A DNA stretch of 64,000 nucleotides from Chitinophaga sp. YR573 (GTDB lineage: Bacteria; Bacteroidota; Bacteroidia; Chitinophagales; Chitinophagaceae), in NCBI RefSeq assembly GCF_900110995.1, contig NZ_FOJF01000001.1:575199-639198 (forward strand). The letters run 5' to 3'. How positions within the stretch are numbered: the stretch's first letter is position 1; each line of letters begins with the position of its first letter. Both the position numbers and the translations under genes were made by a program. Below, piece after piece: positions 8,032 through 17,289 of this stretch. Below the pieces are notes generated by a model. It was not told the DNA's origin. It ran no database searches and saw only the letters and a program-made list of their open reading frames with translations.

Positions 8032-10386
8032 ATGAATAAAAATACTGAGAGAAATACTAAAAGTACGATCATCGATATCAATGATCTTTTTAAGAAAATA
8101 GCCTTTCACTGGCCTTTATACTTAATTGTAATCGCGATTGCGGTGACTGGTGCCTTCTCATACCTCAGATATGCCAAACCAAGATATCTTTCCAGCGCTA
8201 AATTATATCTGAAAGATGATGAAAAGAAAGGTGGGGAAGAAATGGATATGCTCAAATCACTCTCCCTTTTTAACAACGGAAAGAACATTGAGAATGAAAT
8301 GGAAGTACTGAAATCTCCTATCCTTGTGGGAAAAGTAATTCAGGATAATAATTTCAATATACGCTATTTCAGAAAAGGGACTGTAAGCAATGAAGAACTG
8401 TATGAACACAATCCGCTCAACATACACCTCCTCAGCGATAGTTCGCAAACCGGTAACTATACACTTGATGTGACACCCGAAAACGGATTGTTGAAAATAA
8501 AAAGTGTAGAAAACACATCTACCGTACCATTTACTATACATGCAGGAGAACCGTTTACCATACATAAAGACCGTTTCAGCATCTCTTACGATCCTGCTAT
8601 TGCAGGACAGAATGTTGCATTCCGTATACGGATAGATTCTATTCCCCAACTGGCCTATCAGAAGATTGAAGATATAGGCACTGCACTGGTAAACAGGGAT
8701 GCCACCGTAGTAGTGGTTACCTACGAAGACCGTGTACCTCAAAGAACTGCACACTTCCTCAATGCCTTACTGGATACCTACAATGAATATACGCTGGACG
8801 ATAAAAACAGGGTTGCACTGAAAACAATCCGTTTCTTAACAGTACGTATAGATTCACTGAAAGATGAACTGGGTTTCCTGGAAAGACAGGAAGAAAGTTT
8901 TAAAGTAAAGAGAGGGATCACAGATATTGAAGGTAACTCCAAACTGGCACTGGAACAGGTAAAAGATGCAGATACCAAACTGAATGAAGCCAACATGCAG
9001 TTATCTGTATTTAACCAGATGGAAGATTATATCAATGCGCCGGGAACAGATCATCCGTTTGCTCCTGTACTGGGAAATGTAGACCAGTCGCTCACTGCCA
9101 TGATCAACCGTTACGAAGAACTGTTAAACGAAAGGAAGAAATTATCGCTCTCCCTGCAGCCCGGTAGTATAATCGTACAGAACCTGGATGCACAGATTAA
9201 CGATTCCAGGAACACCATCAAAAACTACCTGGCAGGATATAAACGTAATGCAAATGTGGCACAAACACAGATGCAGGATAAAGTGAACCAGATCCAGGCC
9301 AGGATCGCGAGCATCCCTTCCTATGAAAGGGATTACATCAATATCAAAAGACAACAGAGTGTAAAGGAAAATCTTTACCTGTACCTGCTGAAGAAGAAAG
9401 AAGAAGCCTCTGTTTCATACGCCAGTAATGTTACCGATAACAAAATCATTGCACCTGCTTTTGTACCCGACAAACCAGAGTCTCCAAAGAGAACACTGGT
9501 GTTTGTTGCCTTTATTATAGCAGGTCTTGTATTAGGTACGTTATATATCTACATCAAATACTTCCTGAATAACAAGGTGCTGAACAAGAACGAAATTGAA
9601 CAGGCATTCGGCCTGCCCATCATGGCAGAAATATACCAGGAAGATGAAAAGAATAAAGAGATCTCCCTTCACAGCAGGTCTATTCTGCTGGAACAGATCT
9701 TCAACCTGCGTACTAATCTGCGCTTCTTATTAAGTGAGCATACATCCTCTACTACCATCCTCATCACGTCCAGTGTTTCGGGAGAAGGTAAAACCTTTAT
9801 GACTGCACACCTTGGTAATTCACTGACCGTGAATAACAAGAAGGTTGTATTACTGGAACTGGATCTGCGTAAACCTAAATTATCACGACTGATGGGACAG
9901 GATAATCATACAGGTATTACCAACTTCATCGTGGAAAACAAAACCATCGATGAGATCATCAAACCTATACCTGGTTCAGAAAATCTGTTCCTGATTTCTT
10001 CCGGCCCCATTCCTCCCAACCCGGTAGAACTGATTGAAGGGAATAAGATGAAAGTACTGCTAACACAACTGAAAGAACGCTTTGATTATATCATCATAGA
10101 TACAGCGCCTATAGGTATTGTATCTGATGCGAAGAGCCTGGCTCCCTTTATAGACTGTACCCTGTTTGTGGTCCGCTACAATTTCACACAGAAAACGAAA
10201 CTGGTATCTGTTGCAGACAATGTAAAAGACGGTTTCTTCAAAAAGACAGGCGTCATCTTCAATGGTATTGAACAGGATTCTTTCTATCCATATTATTACT
10301 ACGACCATTACACCTACACAGATAGCAGGAGAAAAGAAAAGATGTTTTTCTCATTCTTTAAAAAATTAAAACACAGGATTGCATAA
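8032..10386 (+). CDS. Polysaccharide co-polymerase and tyrosine autokinase (Wzc type)
   Basis: A 784-residue inner-membrane protein. The Wzz domain begins after a first membrane helix (about 29-47); a long coiled-coil periplasmic part (about 250-460) and a second helix (about 487-510) follow. The cytoplasmic BY-kinase domain carries Walker A SGEGKT (about 580-585), Walker A' LLELDLRKPK (about 606) and a tyrosine-rich tail near 749-765 (FYPYYYYDHYTYT) for autophosphorylation. It controls chain length and couples synthesis to export through the Wza-like partner upstream. Its 3' end overlaps the flippase gene by 8 bases. Confidence 0.93.
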   Translation: MNKNTERNTKSTIIDINDLFKKIAFHWPLYLIVIAIAVTGAFSYLRYAKPRYLSSAKLYLKDDEKKGGEEMDMLKSLSLFNNGKNIENEMEVLKSPILVGKVIQDNNFNIRYFRKGTVSNEELYEHNPLNIHLLSDSSQTGNYTLDVTPENGLLKIKSVENTSTVPFTIHAGEPFTIHKDRFSISYDPAIAGQNVAFRIRIDSIPQLAYQKIEDIGTALVNRDATVVVVTYEDRVPQRTAHFLNALLDTYNEYTLDDKNRVALKTIRFLTVRIDSLKDELGFLERQEESFKVKRGITDIEGNSKLALEQVKDADTKLNEANMQLSVFNQMEDYINAPGTDHPFAPVLGNVDQSLTAMINRYEELLNERKKLSLSLQPGSIIVQNLDAQINDSRNTIKNYLAGYKRNANVAQTQMQDKVNQIQARIASIPSYERDYINIKRQQSVKENLYLYLLKKKEEASVSYASNVTDNKIIAPAFVPDKPESPKRTLVFVAFIIAGLVLGTLYIYIKYFLNNKVLNKNEIEQAFGLPIMAEIYQEDEKNKEISLHSRSILLEQIFNLRTNLRFLLSEHTSSTTILITSSVSGEGKTFMTAHLGNSLTVNNKKVVLLELDLRKPKLSRLMGQDNHTGITNFIVENKTIDEIIKPIPGSENLFLISSGPIPPNPVELIEGNKMKVLLTQLKERFDYIIIDTAPIGIVSDAKSLAPFIDCTLFVVRYNFTQKTKLVSVADNVKDGFFKKTGVIFNGIEQDSFYPYYYYDHYTYTDSRRKEKMFFSFFKKLKHRIA

Positions 10387-11722
10387 AATATTTCAAACAA
10401 GCGGGTGGCTGCTGATAGATAAACTTGCGCGGCTTTTCTTCGGACTGATTACCATGGCGATGATAGCCAGGCATATTGGTCCGGAGGCCTTTGGCATATG
10501 GAACTTTGCCATTGCATTAACTACTATTGCAGGTGGACTGGCCATACTGGGCCTGGACAAACTGGTGGTGAAGGAACTGGTGTCTTTCCCGGACAAACAG
10601 GACACAATCCTCTCTACAGCTCTTGTTATGCGCATAGGCGCAGGTATTTTATCCTGCCTTATCTGCATCGCTGTCGTAGGCTTTACCAAAAGCTCCCTTT
10701 ACCTGGTATGCACCGTTATTACCGGGTTCAATATTGTGTTACAGTCATTCGATGTATTCGATTGTCTCTATCAGGCCAATAACAAGGTACAGAAGGTGAT
10801 CATTCCTAAAGTAGCTGTGTTTGTTCTTTTCTGCGCCATCAAACTGCTCTTCATTGTATTCAATGGTTCACTGCTCACGTTTGTATGGTTGTCTTTTATA
10901 GAACTGCTCATTACTTATATCATCATTCTCGTTTTTTATCTTAGTAAGAACCAGGTGAACTTCTTTGCTGCTTTCAGTAAAAAAGAAGCCAGCCGGTTGA
11001 TAACCCACAGCTGGCCACTGATTTTCACAGGTGTTCTGGTATTGCTGTACATGAAATCTGATCAGTTATTGCTGGATATATTCGGCAACCCTGTACAACT
11101 GGGAGAATATGCTGCCGCCGCCAGGATATCCGAACTGTGGTATGCCATCCCAACTGTTATATCTACCGCATTATTACCCGGGTTGGTACAGAAAAAACAG
11201 GTAAACGTCCAGGCATACTGGGATACCATAGAGAAGTGGCTGCGTTTCTCCTTTTGGGCAAGTATCATCATAGCTACAAGCATGTCTTTTATGGCAGGGA
11301 AACTAACGACCATGCTGTATGGCGCAAAATATCCTCACTCAGGTACAATACTGCTTATTCATATATGGGCAAATATCCCCGTATTCCTCGCCATGGTCAT
11401 CATGCAATACCAGATAGTGGAAGGAACATATAAAAGCAACCTGTATGCGACAGGAGCTGGTTTATTCGTCAACGTTATCATCAATATTTTATTAATACCC
11501 TCTATGGGAGGCGTAGGGGCTGCGATATCTACTGTAGCCTCTTACGTATCACTTTATATCACGGTTATATTGCTGGATAAAAGCGGCAGGATAGTCACCT
11601 TTACCCGTCAGATGCTGGACCCGTTTATGGCCCTGGCAGACCTGAAACAGGTATTGGGTTCATTTAAAATTTTCACAGGAAGTTTATCAACCTTAATCAG
11701 AGAAAAGCCGCTTACGAAATGA
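10379..11722 (+). CDS. Lipid-linked oligosaccharide flippase (Wzx type)
   Basis: A 447-residue polytopic membrane protein of the MOP/Wzx superfamily. The N-terminus FQTSGWLLIDKLARLFFGLITMAMIARHIGPEAFG is typical (amphipathic start, then the first helix), followed by about 12-14 helices. It would flip the undecaprenyl-linked repeat unit across the inner membrane. The start is a TTG at 10379 inside the 3' end of the kinase gene. The next ATG (10454) would remove the conserved first helix, so translational coupling from a TTG is the better reading. It overlaps the next gene by 4 bases. Confidence 0.9.
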   Translation: MHKIFQTSGWLLIDKLARLFFGLITMAMIARHIGPEAFGIWNFAIALTTIAGGLAILGLDKLVVKELVSFPDKQDTILSTALVMRIGAGILSCLICIAVVGFTKSSLYLVCTVITGFNIVLQSFDVFDCLYQANNKVQKVIIPKVAVFVLFCAIKLLFIVFNGSLLTFVWLSFIELLITYIIILVFYLSKNQVNFFAAFSKKEASRLITHSWPLIFTGVLVLLYMKSDQLLLDIFGNPVQLGEYAAAARISELWYAIPTVISTALLPGLVQKKQVNVQAYWDTIEKWLRFSFWASIIIATSMSFMAGKLTTMLYGAKYPHSGTILLIHIWANIPVFLAMVIMQYQIVEGTYKSNLYATGAGLFVNVIINILLIPSMGGVGAAISTVASYVSLYITVILLDKSGRIVTFTRQMLDPFMALADLKQVLGSFKIFTGSLSTLIREKPLTK

Positions 11723-12417
11723 CCAGTGTAAAAAAAATAGTAGCAGACATCGCTTCAAAACTAGTACCGCGGATACGGTACATGGTGCCTGCCTATAGCT
11801 CAGAAGGCGAAGACCTGATACTGAAAAGGATCTTCGATACGAAAACCAATGGCGTATATATCGATGTAGGTGCGCATCACCCCTTCCGGGTATCTAACAC
11901 CTATCTCTTTTACAAGAAAAACTGGACAGGCATCAATATAGATCCCATGCCGGGATCTCAGGCCATGTTTAATAAATACAGGCCACTGGATATTAATCTT
12001 GAAATGGGTGTATCTGCTACAAAGCAGCATCTCACCTATTACATTTTTAATGAACCGGCTCTGAATACTTTTTCTACAGATAAAGTAGAAGAATATACGC
12101 AGGACCCACAGTACCGCATTATCAAAGAACAGAAAATAGAAACATGGCCACTGGCAGATATACTGGACCGTTACCTGCCTGCCGGTACAAACATCGACTT
12201 TCTGACCATTGATGCGGAAGGACTGGATATGGAAGTGCTACGGTCCAATAACTGGCAGAAATACCGGCCGGCTTATATACTGGTAGAGTCCAACCCCTTC
12301 CTGCTGGCGAATATGCAGAACACTGAAATAGGACAATATATGCAGGAAGCAGGATATGTCATTTTTGCCAAGACTTATTACACTTACATCTTTAAGAACA
12401 TGAAAAGCCATGAGTAA
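11719..12417 (+). CDS. FkbM-family methyltransferase
   Basis: A 232-residue FkbM-type methyltransferase. Motifs: YSSEGEDLILKRIF near the N-terminus, YIDVGAHHPFRVSNTYLF at the SAM site, GINIDPMPG at the second strand and FLTIDAEGLDMEVL at the later acidic motif. The paired-histidine form DVGAHHP is seen in a subgroup found in polysaccharide loci. It starts with ATG overlapping the stop of the flippase gene by 4 bases and itself overlaps the next gene by 8, so it is translated within the operon. It likely methylates a sugar of the repeat unit; the acceptor is unknown. Confidence 0.85.
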   Translation: MTSVKKIVADIASKLVPRIRYMVPAYSSEGEDLILKRIFDTKTNGVYIDVGAHHPFRVSNTYLFYKKNWTGINIDPMPGSQAMFNKYRPLDINLEMGVSATKQHLTYYIFNEPALNTFSTDKVEEYTQDPQYRIIKEQKIETWPLADILDRYLPAGTNIDFLTIDAEGLDMEVLRSNNWQKYRPAYILVESNPFLLANMQNTEIGQYMQEAGYVIFAKTYYTYIFKNMKSHE

Positions 12418-13051
12418 ATTATATGTACAATACGGATGTGGCCCTTACTCGGCCCCTAAAGGCTGGAAGAACTTTGATGCCTCTCCTACTCTGCGTATCC
12501 AGAAATTACCACTGATAGGTAATCTCGTACGCCACAGAATGCATGTCACCTTTCCCAAAGATGTATTACAGGGAGACATCCTGAAAGGATTACCAGGTGT
12601 TCCTGAAAACTCATGCGATGGTGTGTACTGTTCTCATGTGCTGGAACATTTGTCTTATGAAGACTGTCAGCTGGCTGTGAGCAATACCTTCCGCATCATG
12701 AAACCCGGTGGTTATTTCCGTTGTGTGGTACCAGACCTGGAAAGCGCTGCCAGGGAATATGTACAGGACCTCTCCAACCAGGACAGGGAAGCAAATACCA
12801 AATTCCTGGAAAAGACAATGCTGGGGAAAAAACAACGGCAACGCGGTATTAAAAGCCTGCTGTCTACTTCCCTCGGTAATCATGAACACCTCTATATGTG
12901 GGATACCTTATCTCTTACAAATATTCTGCAGGAAGCAGGCTTCAAAAAAGTAAGGACCTGTAAGTTTAATGACTGTCCTGATGAGATGTTCAGATTAGTA
13001 GAAGAATCTTCAAGGTTTGATAACGCAGTTGCACTGGAGGCTATTAAGTGA
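12410..13051 (+). CDS. Class I SAM-dependent methyltransferase
   Basis: A 213-residue methyltransferase of the Methyltransf_11-like class. It begins LYVQYGCGPYSAPKGWKNFDASP, a glycine-rich SAM loop used by small polysaccharide-locus enzymes, then DGVYCSHVLEHLSYEDC (the post-strand 4 HVLEH motif) and IMKPGGYFRCVVPDLE. No membrane segment. It is embedded in the operon by overlaps on both sides. It resembles predicted sugar or lipid-carrier methyltransferases; the exact acceptor cannot be read from sequence. Confidence 0.82.
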   Translation: MSKLYVQYGCGPYSAPKGWKNFDASPTLRIQKLPLIGNLVRHRMHVTFPKDVLQGDILKGLPGVPENSCDGVYCSHVLEHLSYEDCQLAVSNTFRIMKPGGYFRCVVPDLESAAREYVQDLSNQDREANTKFLEKTMLGKKQRQRGIKSLLSTSLGNHEHLYMWDTLSLTNILQEAGFKKVRTCKFNDCPDEMFRLVEESSRFDNAVALEAIK

Positions 13052-13959
13052 TGAGATTACAGACACCCATATTATTCCTGGTATTTAACCGCCCTGATCA
13101 GGCATTGCTGGTCTTTGAAGAGATCCGCAAACAGCAGCCTGAAAGATTATTCATTGCAGCGGATGGCCCCAGGTCCCACAAACCCGGAGAGGCAGTCTTA
13201 TGCAAAGAAACAAGGGAAGAAATATTAAAACGGATAGACTGGGACTGTGAAGTAAACACGTTGTTCCAGACACATAACCTGGGTTGCGGAAAGGCCGTAA
13301 GCAGTGCTGTCAATTGGTTCTTCAACAATGTGGAAGAAGGTATTATTCTGGAAGATGATTGCTTACCCGATCCCACTTTCTTTTCGTTTTGCACCAGCTT
13401 ACTTGCGCATTACAGGACCAATGAAAAAGTCATGCACATCAGTGGTACTAATTACCAGATGGGCATCGAACGCGGAGATGGTTCCTATTACTTTTCCCAT
13501 TACACACATATCTGGGGATGGGCCAGCTGGCGCAGGGCATGGAAGAAATATGATTTCTCCCTGGAGAGATATAAAGATGCATCCAAAGAAGGATTGAATA
13601 CCCGGTTACGTGCTGACCTGGATGCTATTTATGGGAATGAAATTGATACCTGGGATATACAATGGTTTATGAGCGTATGGTTTAACAGGGGTTGGACTAT
13701 CACCCCTAACACCAACCTTATCAGGAATATTGGTTATGGCAAACAGGCTACGCATACAAAATATGTACCTGCCTGGTTTAAGAGAATGCAATATGGAGAT
13801 ATGCCTGTAATCATACATCCTTCAGTTATTAAAATAGATGAAGACGCAGACCGATATGCTGCCAGTACACTGTTTAAAACAACTCACCTGCTAAGTAAAG
13901 TGAAAAAGCTGGTGAAGAGTGTATTGCCGCAGAAATTATATGAACTCATTGCCGGATAA
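13051..13959 (+). CDS. Glycosyltransferase, GT-A fold (nucleotide-diphospho-sugar transferase)
   Basis: A GT-A-fold protein of 302 residues. It opens with TPILFLVFNRPDQALLVFEEIRKQQP, has RLFIAADGPR at the second strand and IILEDDCLPDPTFFSF carrying the metal-binding acidic cluster, followed by YTHIWGWASWRRAW. This layout matches the HlpA/GNT-I-like family common in capsule loci. It probably adds one sugar to the lipid-linked repeat unit. The ATG at 13051 overlaps the previous stop by one base; a GTG at 13048 is an alternative. Donor and linkage are unknown. Confidence 0.82.
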   Translation: MRLQTPILFLVFNRPDQALLVFEEIRKQQPERLFIAADGPRSHKPGEAVLCKETREEILKRIDWDCEVNTLFQTHNLGCGKAVSSAVNWFFNNVEEGIILEDDCLPDPTFFSFCTSLLAHYRTNEKVMHISGTNYQMGIERGDGSYYFSHYTHIWGWASWRRAWKKYDFSLERYKDASKEGLNTRLRADLDAIYGNEIDTWDIQWFMSVWFNRGWTITPNTNLIRNIGYGKQATHTKYVPAWFKRMQYGDMPVIIHPSVIKIDEDADRYAASTLFKTTHLLSKVKKLVKSVLPQKLYELIAG

Positions 13960-13960
13960 T

Positions 13961-15382
13961 ATGGATAGCTCATACAGTATACTTTTTAGCAGTAGTCCAT
14001 ACGTGGAATTCTTCAGAGAAACAATGCCCTTGTTCTTTGCAGCCGTACTCTTATATCTTCACTACAAGAATAAGATTACTGCTCTTGAAACAATCATGTA
14101 TGCTTTTGCCACGGAAGCATATACTATGTTAATGGTAGGTCCCACCTTTACAGCTACTTTTTTTGTGGGTGTATTTTTCATGGTGGACCAGGCACACCAG
14201 TTAGTGACAGGACGACTTCAAATCAGGCGCAAATACCTTTTGCTACTGGCATTACCACTGATATCGAATGTCGTGGTCTTCATGATTGTACAGTTTTATA
14301 AAGATCCGTTTTATTATCCTTTAGGTAAACAAGCTGCTTTTTATTTCAGGCCGGTATATTTTTACATAAAGACATACCTGCCCCTTTTTGCCCTTGCTTC
14401 CAAAATAGTACAGGAAAGAGAACAGCTCTCTTTTACACTCTTTTCTGATACAATGAAAAAGATTGCAGGGATCTCTTTCGTGATTGCGTCTATACAAATC
14501 GTTTGTCAGTATATATTCAGAAGCGTGACGCTGGGAGAAATGCTTGGGTTACAGAGCAGGTACATGCTGGAACAGGAAAGTTCCTTCGTTACACTGCGTG
14601 TGCAGGCCCTCTTTGCAGAGCCAAAAGTATTCAGTGCATTCCTTTCACTATGTATTCCGCTGTTTGTAAAAGACAGGCAGTACAGGATGACCATTATCAC
14701 TATCATATTTGGTTTGCTCACTGCCTCACAAACATTCTGGATCAATATGCTGGCAGCACTATTAACATTCTGGGCCGTAGGTGGATTTCCTTCTGTACGT
14801 GTGAAAATATTCGGAACACTGGGCATCATCGTATGCCTGTTTATGGTAGTAAATACCTCTAAAAATTATTTCATCAAACTATATGCACAAAATCAGCACA
14901 ATGCCATATACCAGTTAGTCTTTAAAAGATCCGTATACCGCTATGATAATGAAATATGGCAGAAAGACAACGTGATAATGGGTATGCCCCTGCAAAGGGA
15001 TATGGAACTGCCCGTAGTGGATTTTCTGAGAGACCAGCCCTACCTGTTGGTCTCAGGATATGGGGCCGGCAACAGTACATTTATTCCTTCACAGTATTTT
15101 TTTGGACAAATGAATTACGAAAATCGTGTAAATGGTATCGGTGGACATAATCTCAATATGAGATGGTTTTATATCCTGGTAGAATTCGGGATGTTTTCCC
15201 TGTTCTGCTTCTTTTTCATCCTTACCCAAACCAAACCTGACATTACAAGATTCCAGAGCAGCTACCTGGCCTTTATATGGGTTTGTTTCTTTTTTAGCCA
15301 GATAGATCTTTTCCTGATTATTACAGCATTGCTGAGTGTATATGAAACCAAAGAGGACAGTTATGCAAATATTCCTGGATAA
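13961..15382 (+). CDS. Polysaccharide polymerase-like membrane protein (Wzy candidate)
   Basis: About 473 residues, mostly hydrophobic, with around ten predicted helices and a longer extracytoplasmic loop in the second half (about 320-410) that includes GYGAGNS and GGHNLNMRWFYILVEFG. That loop followed by a helix resembles O-antigen ligase/polymerase proteins. Such proteins share little sequence, so the call rests on topology and on being the only polymerase candidate in a locus with Wzx and Wzc. The ATG at 13961 lies one base after the previous stop. It overlaps the following glycosyltransferase gene by 20 bases. Confidence 0.72.
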   Translation: MDSSYSILFSSSPYVEFFRETMPLFFAAVLLYLHYKNKITALETIMYAFATEAYTMLMVGPTFTATFFVGVFFMVDQAHQLVTGRLQIRRKYLLLLALPLISNVVVFMIVQFYKDPFYYPLGKQAAFYFRPVYFYIKTYLPLFALASKIVQEREQLSFTLFSDTMKKIAGISFVIASIQIVCQYIFRSVTLGEMLGLQSRYMLEQESSFVTLRVQALFAEPKVFSAFLSLCIPLFVKDRQYRMTIITIIFGLLTASQTFWINMLAALLTFWAVGGFPSVRVKIFGTLGIIVCLFMVVNTSKNYFIKLYAQNQHNAIYQLVFKRSVYRYDNEIWQKDNVIMGMPLQRDMELPVVDFLRDQPYLLVSGYGAGNSTFIPSQYFFGQMNYENRVNGIGGHNLNMRWFYILVEFGMFSLFCFFFILTQTKPDITRFQSSYLAFIWVCFFFSQIDLFLIITALLSVYETKEDSYANIPG

Positions 15383-16457
15383 CATAGTATTCACCATTCA
15401 GAAAGCAGGCGGTGTATCCGTTTACTGGTATGAATTATTGCAGGGTATCTGCAATACGGGAATACCTGTGAGTTTCCTGAATGCCGGACTTACATCCGAT
15501 AATATTTTCGAGAAAAGTATACACTACGAGAATCATAACTGTATCCGTGAAAGCTGGATCCCTCATCAGTATCTGCGCTATCTGCCTATGCGGTATACAT
15601 TACCACATGCATCTGTTTTTCATGGCGGATACCTGCGTGTATCTCCACAGAAGAATATCGTCAATATACTGACAGTGCATGATTTTGCACATGAAAGGAA
15701 ACTAGCTACACGCTTTCCACGCGGACTTGCAAACAAACAACAAAAAGCCTATGGTATTAAAAAAGCAGATGGCATCATCTGTATCTCAGACAGTACAAAG
15801 AAAGAATTACTGCACTTTTATCCGGATACAGATCCTGATAAATTAAGGGTGGTACATCATGGTATTGCAGATACTTTTTACCCCGTGGATAAAAATACAC
15901 AGGCGCTTCCTTTTGATATTACCACACCCTATATTCTGTATATAGGCGGACGCAGTCACTATAAGAATTTTGCTATTGCACTGGATGTGATGACACAATT
16001 ACCATCGCATTACCAACTGGTAGTAACAGGAGGAGAACAATGGGGCCCCAAAGAATTAAGCAACATTCAGACAAAGATCCCGGGACGTTATCATATCCTT
16101 CAATCAGTGAGCCCATCATCATTGAACCTGTTGTACAATTATGCATGGTGCCTGCTCTACCCTTCTGCCTATGAAGGTTTTGGATTTCCACCAGGAGAAG
16201 CCATGAAAGCCGGCTGCCCGGTAGTAGCCACCAATGCAACGGCCGTGCCTGAGGTAGTAGGACAGGCAGGATTACTCACAGATGTAATTACAGCGGATGC
16301 TTTTACAGAGAAAATTCTACAACTGGAAAACGGGAATTACAGGCAACAGATAATTTGTGCCGGACTTATACAGGCGCAATTATTTACCTGGGAGAAGAGT
16401 GTACGGGAGACGATTCATTTTTACAAGGATTGCTGGAACAATAAATTTTTATCATGA
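15363..16457 (+). CDS. Glycosyltransferase family 4
   Basis: A GT-B-fold retaining glycosyltransferase of 364 residues. N-terminal part: MQIFLDNIVFTIQKAGGVSVYWYELL, with the glycine pair of the acceptor-side domain. C-terminal part: YILYIGGRSHYKNFAIALD at the start of the donor domain and YPSAYEGFGFPPGEAMKAGCPVV, the Glycos_transf_1 signature with the EGFGxPxxE motif. It is a cytoplasmic or membrane-associated enzyme adding a sugar from an NDP donor to the lipid-linked precursor. The ATG at 15363 lies inside the 3' end of the polymerase gene; an earlier in-frame start would only add nine poorly matching residues. Confidence 0.88.
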   Translation: MQIFLDNIVFTIQKAGGVSVYWYELLQGICNTGIPVSFLNAGLTSDNIFEKSIHYENHNCIRESWIPHQYLRYLPMRYTLPHASVFHGGYLRVSPQKNIVNILTVHDFAHERKLATRFPRGLANKQQKAYGIKKADGIICISDSTKKELLHFYPDTDPDKLRVVHHGIADTFYPVDKNTQALPFDITTPYILYIGGRSHYKNFAIALDVMTQLPSHYQLVVTGGEQWGPKELSNIQTKIPGRYHILQSVSPSSLNLLYNYAWCLLYPSAYEGFGFPPGEAMKAGCPVVATNATAVPEVVGQAGLLTDVITADAFTEKILQLENGNYRQQIICAGLIQAQLFTWEKSVRETIHFYKDCWNNKFLS

Positions 16458-17194
16458 ACCTTATCTTCAAAGTAGCGGATGCCGCCAGAGTTTTTTTACA
16501 ATCCGGCAGGGGACTTACTTCTTTTTTAAAAAAGGGCATTTCTATTGCCTCCACGCAGTTATTACATAACTGCAAACATTATATCCCCGAGATAAATACG
16601 ATCCTGGACGTAGGCGCAAACCAGGGACAATTTGCTTTATCTGCCCGGTATTTTTATCCGCAGGCTGATATACATTCCTTTGAACCGGTGCCGGCCGTAT
16701 ACAGTATCCTGCGACATAATACACGAAAGGCAACCACCATCAACACCTACAATTTTGCGCTGGGAAGTACCAGCGGTTCACTGGAGTTTTTCAGTAATAA
16801 TTATTCGCATGCCAGTTCTGCATTACCCGTATCATCCCTGCAGCAACAGATGATGCCGCAAACCTCCTCTGTGAATAAAATAAAAGTACCGGTGAAACGG
16901 ATGGATGATCTGCTCATCAATATCCCTTTTATGTCTCCGGTATTATTAAAACTGGATGTACAGGGATTTGAAAAAGAAGTATTGAAAGGAGCGATGAACA
17001 GCCTTGTTAAAATTGATTACCTGCTTTTTGAAACCTCTTTTGTACAGATGTACGATGGAGAACCCCTGTTTGATGAGATGCATAATTTTGTGAAAGAACT
17101 TGGATTTGAATTTATAGCCCCCGTAGGATTTTTACAAACAAACGAATTACAGATATTACAAATGGACTTGTTGTACAAGCGAAAGAATAACTAA
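16454..17194 (+). CDS. FkbM-family methyltransferase
   Basis: A 246-residue FkbM methyltransferase. Motifs: ILDVGANQGQFALSARY (SAM site), IHSFEPVPAVYSIL and LLKLDVQGFEKEVLKGA. The last is the DVQGFE variant of the acidic motif typical of this family. It overlaps the upstream glycosyltransferase gene by 4 bases and ends the first tightly coupled block; a gap of 95 bases follows before the initiating transferase gene. It is the third clear FkbM enzyme of this locus, besides one divergent FkbM-like and one class I methyltransferase, which points to a heavily methylated or otherwise modified polymer. Confidence 0.88.
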   Translation: MNLIFKVADAARVFLQSGRGLTSFLKKGISIASTQLLHNCKHYIPEINTILDVGANQGQFALSARYFYPQADIHSFEPVPAVYSILRHNTRKATTINTYNFALGSTSGSLEFFSNNYSHASSALPVSSLQQQMMPQTSSVNKIKVPVKRMDDLLINIPFMSPVLLKLDVQGFEKEVLKGAMNSLVKIDYLLFETSFVQMYDGEPLFDEMHNFVKELGFEFIAPVGFLQTNELQILQMDLLYKRKNN

Positions 17195-17289
17195 TCATCC
17201 CTTTAGATCAGCAACATTTTCATCTTCATAGCCTTACCAATTAATTGTTAGAGTTATCTATTGATATCTTTTGTAAAGCTATTGCCATT

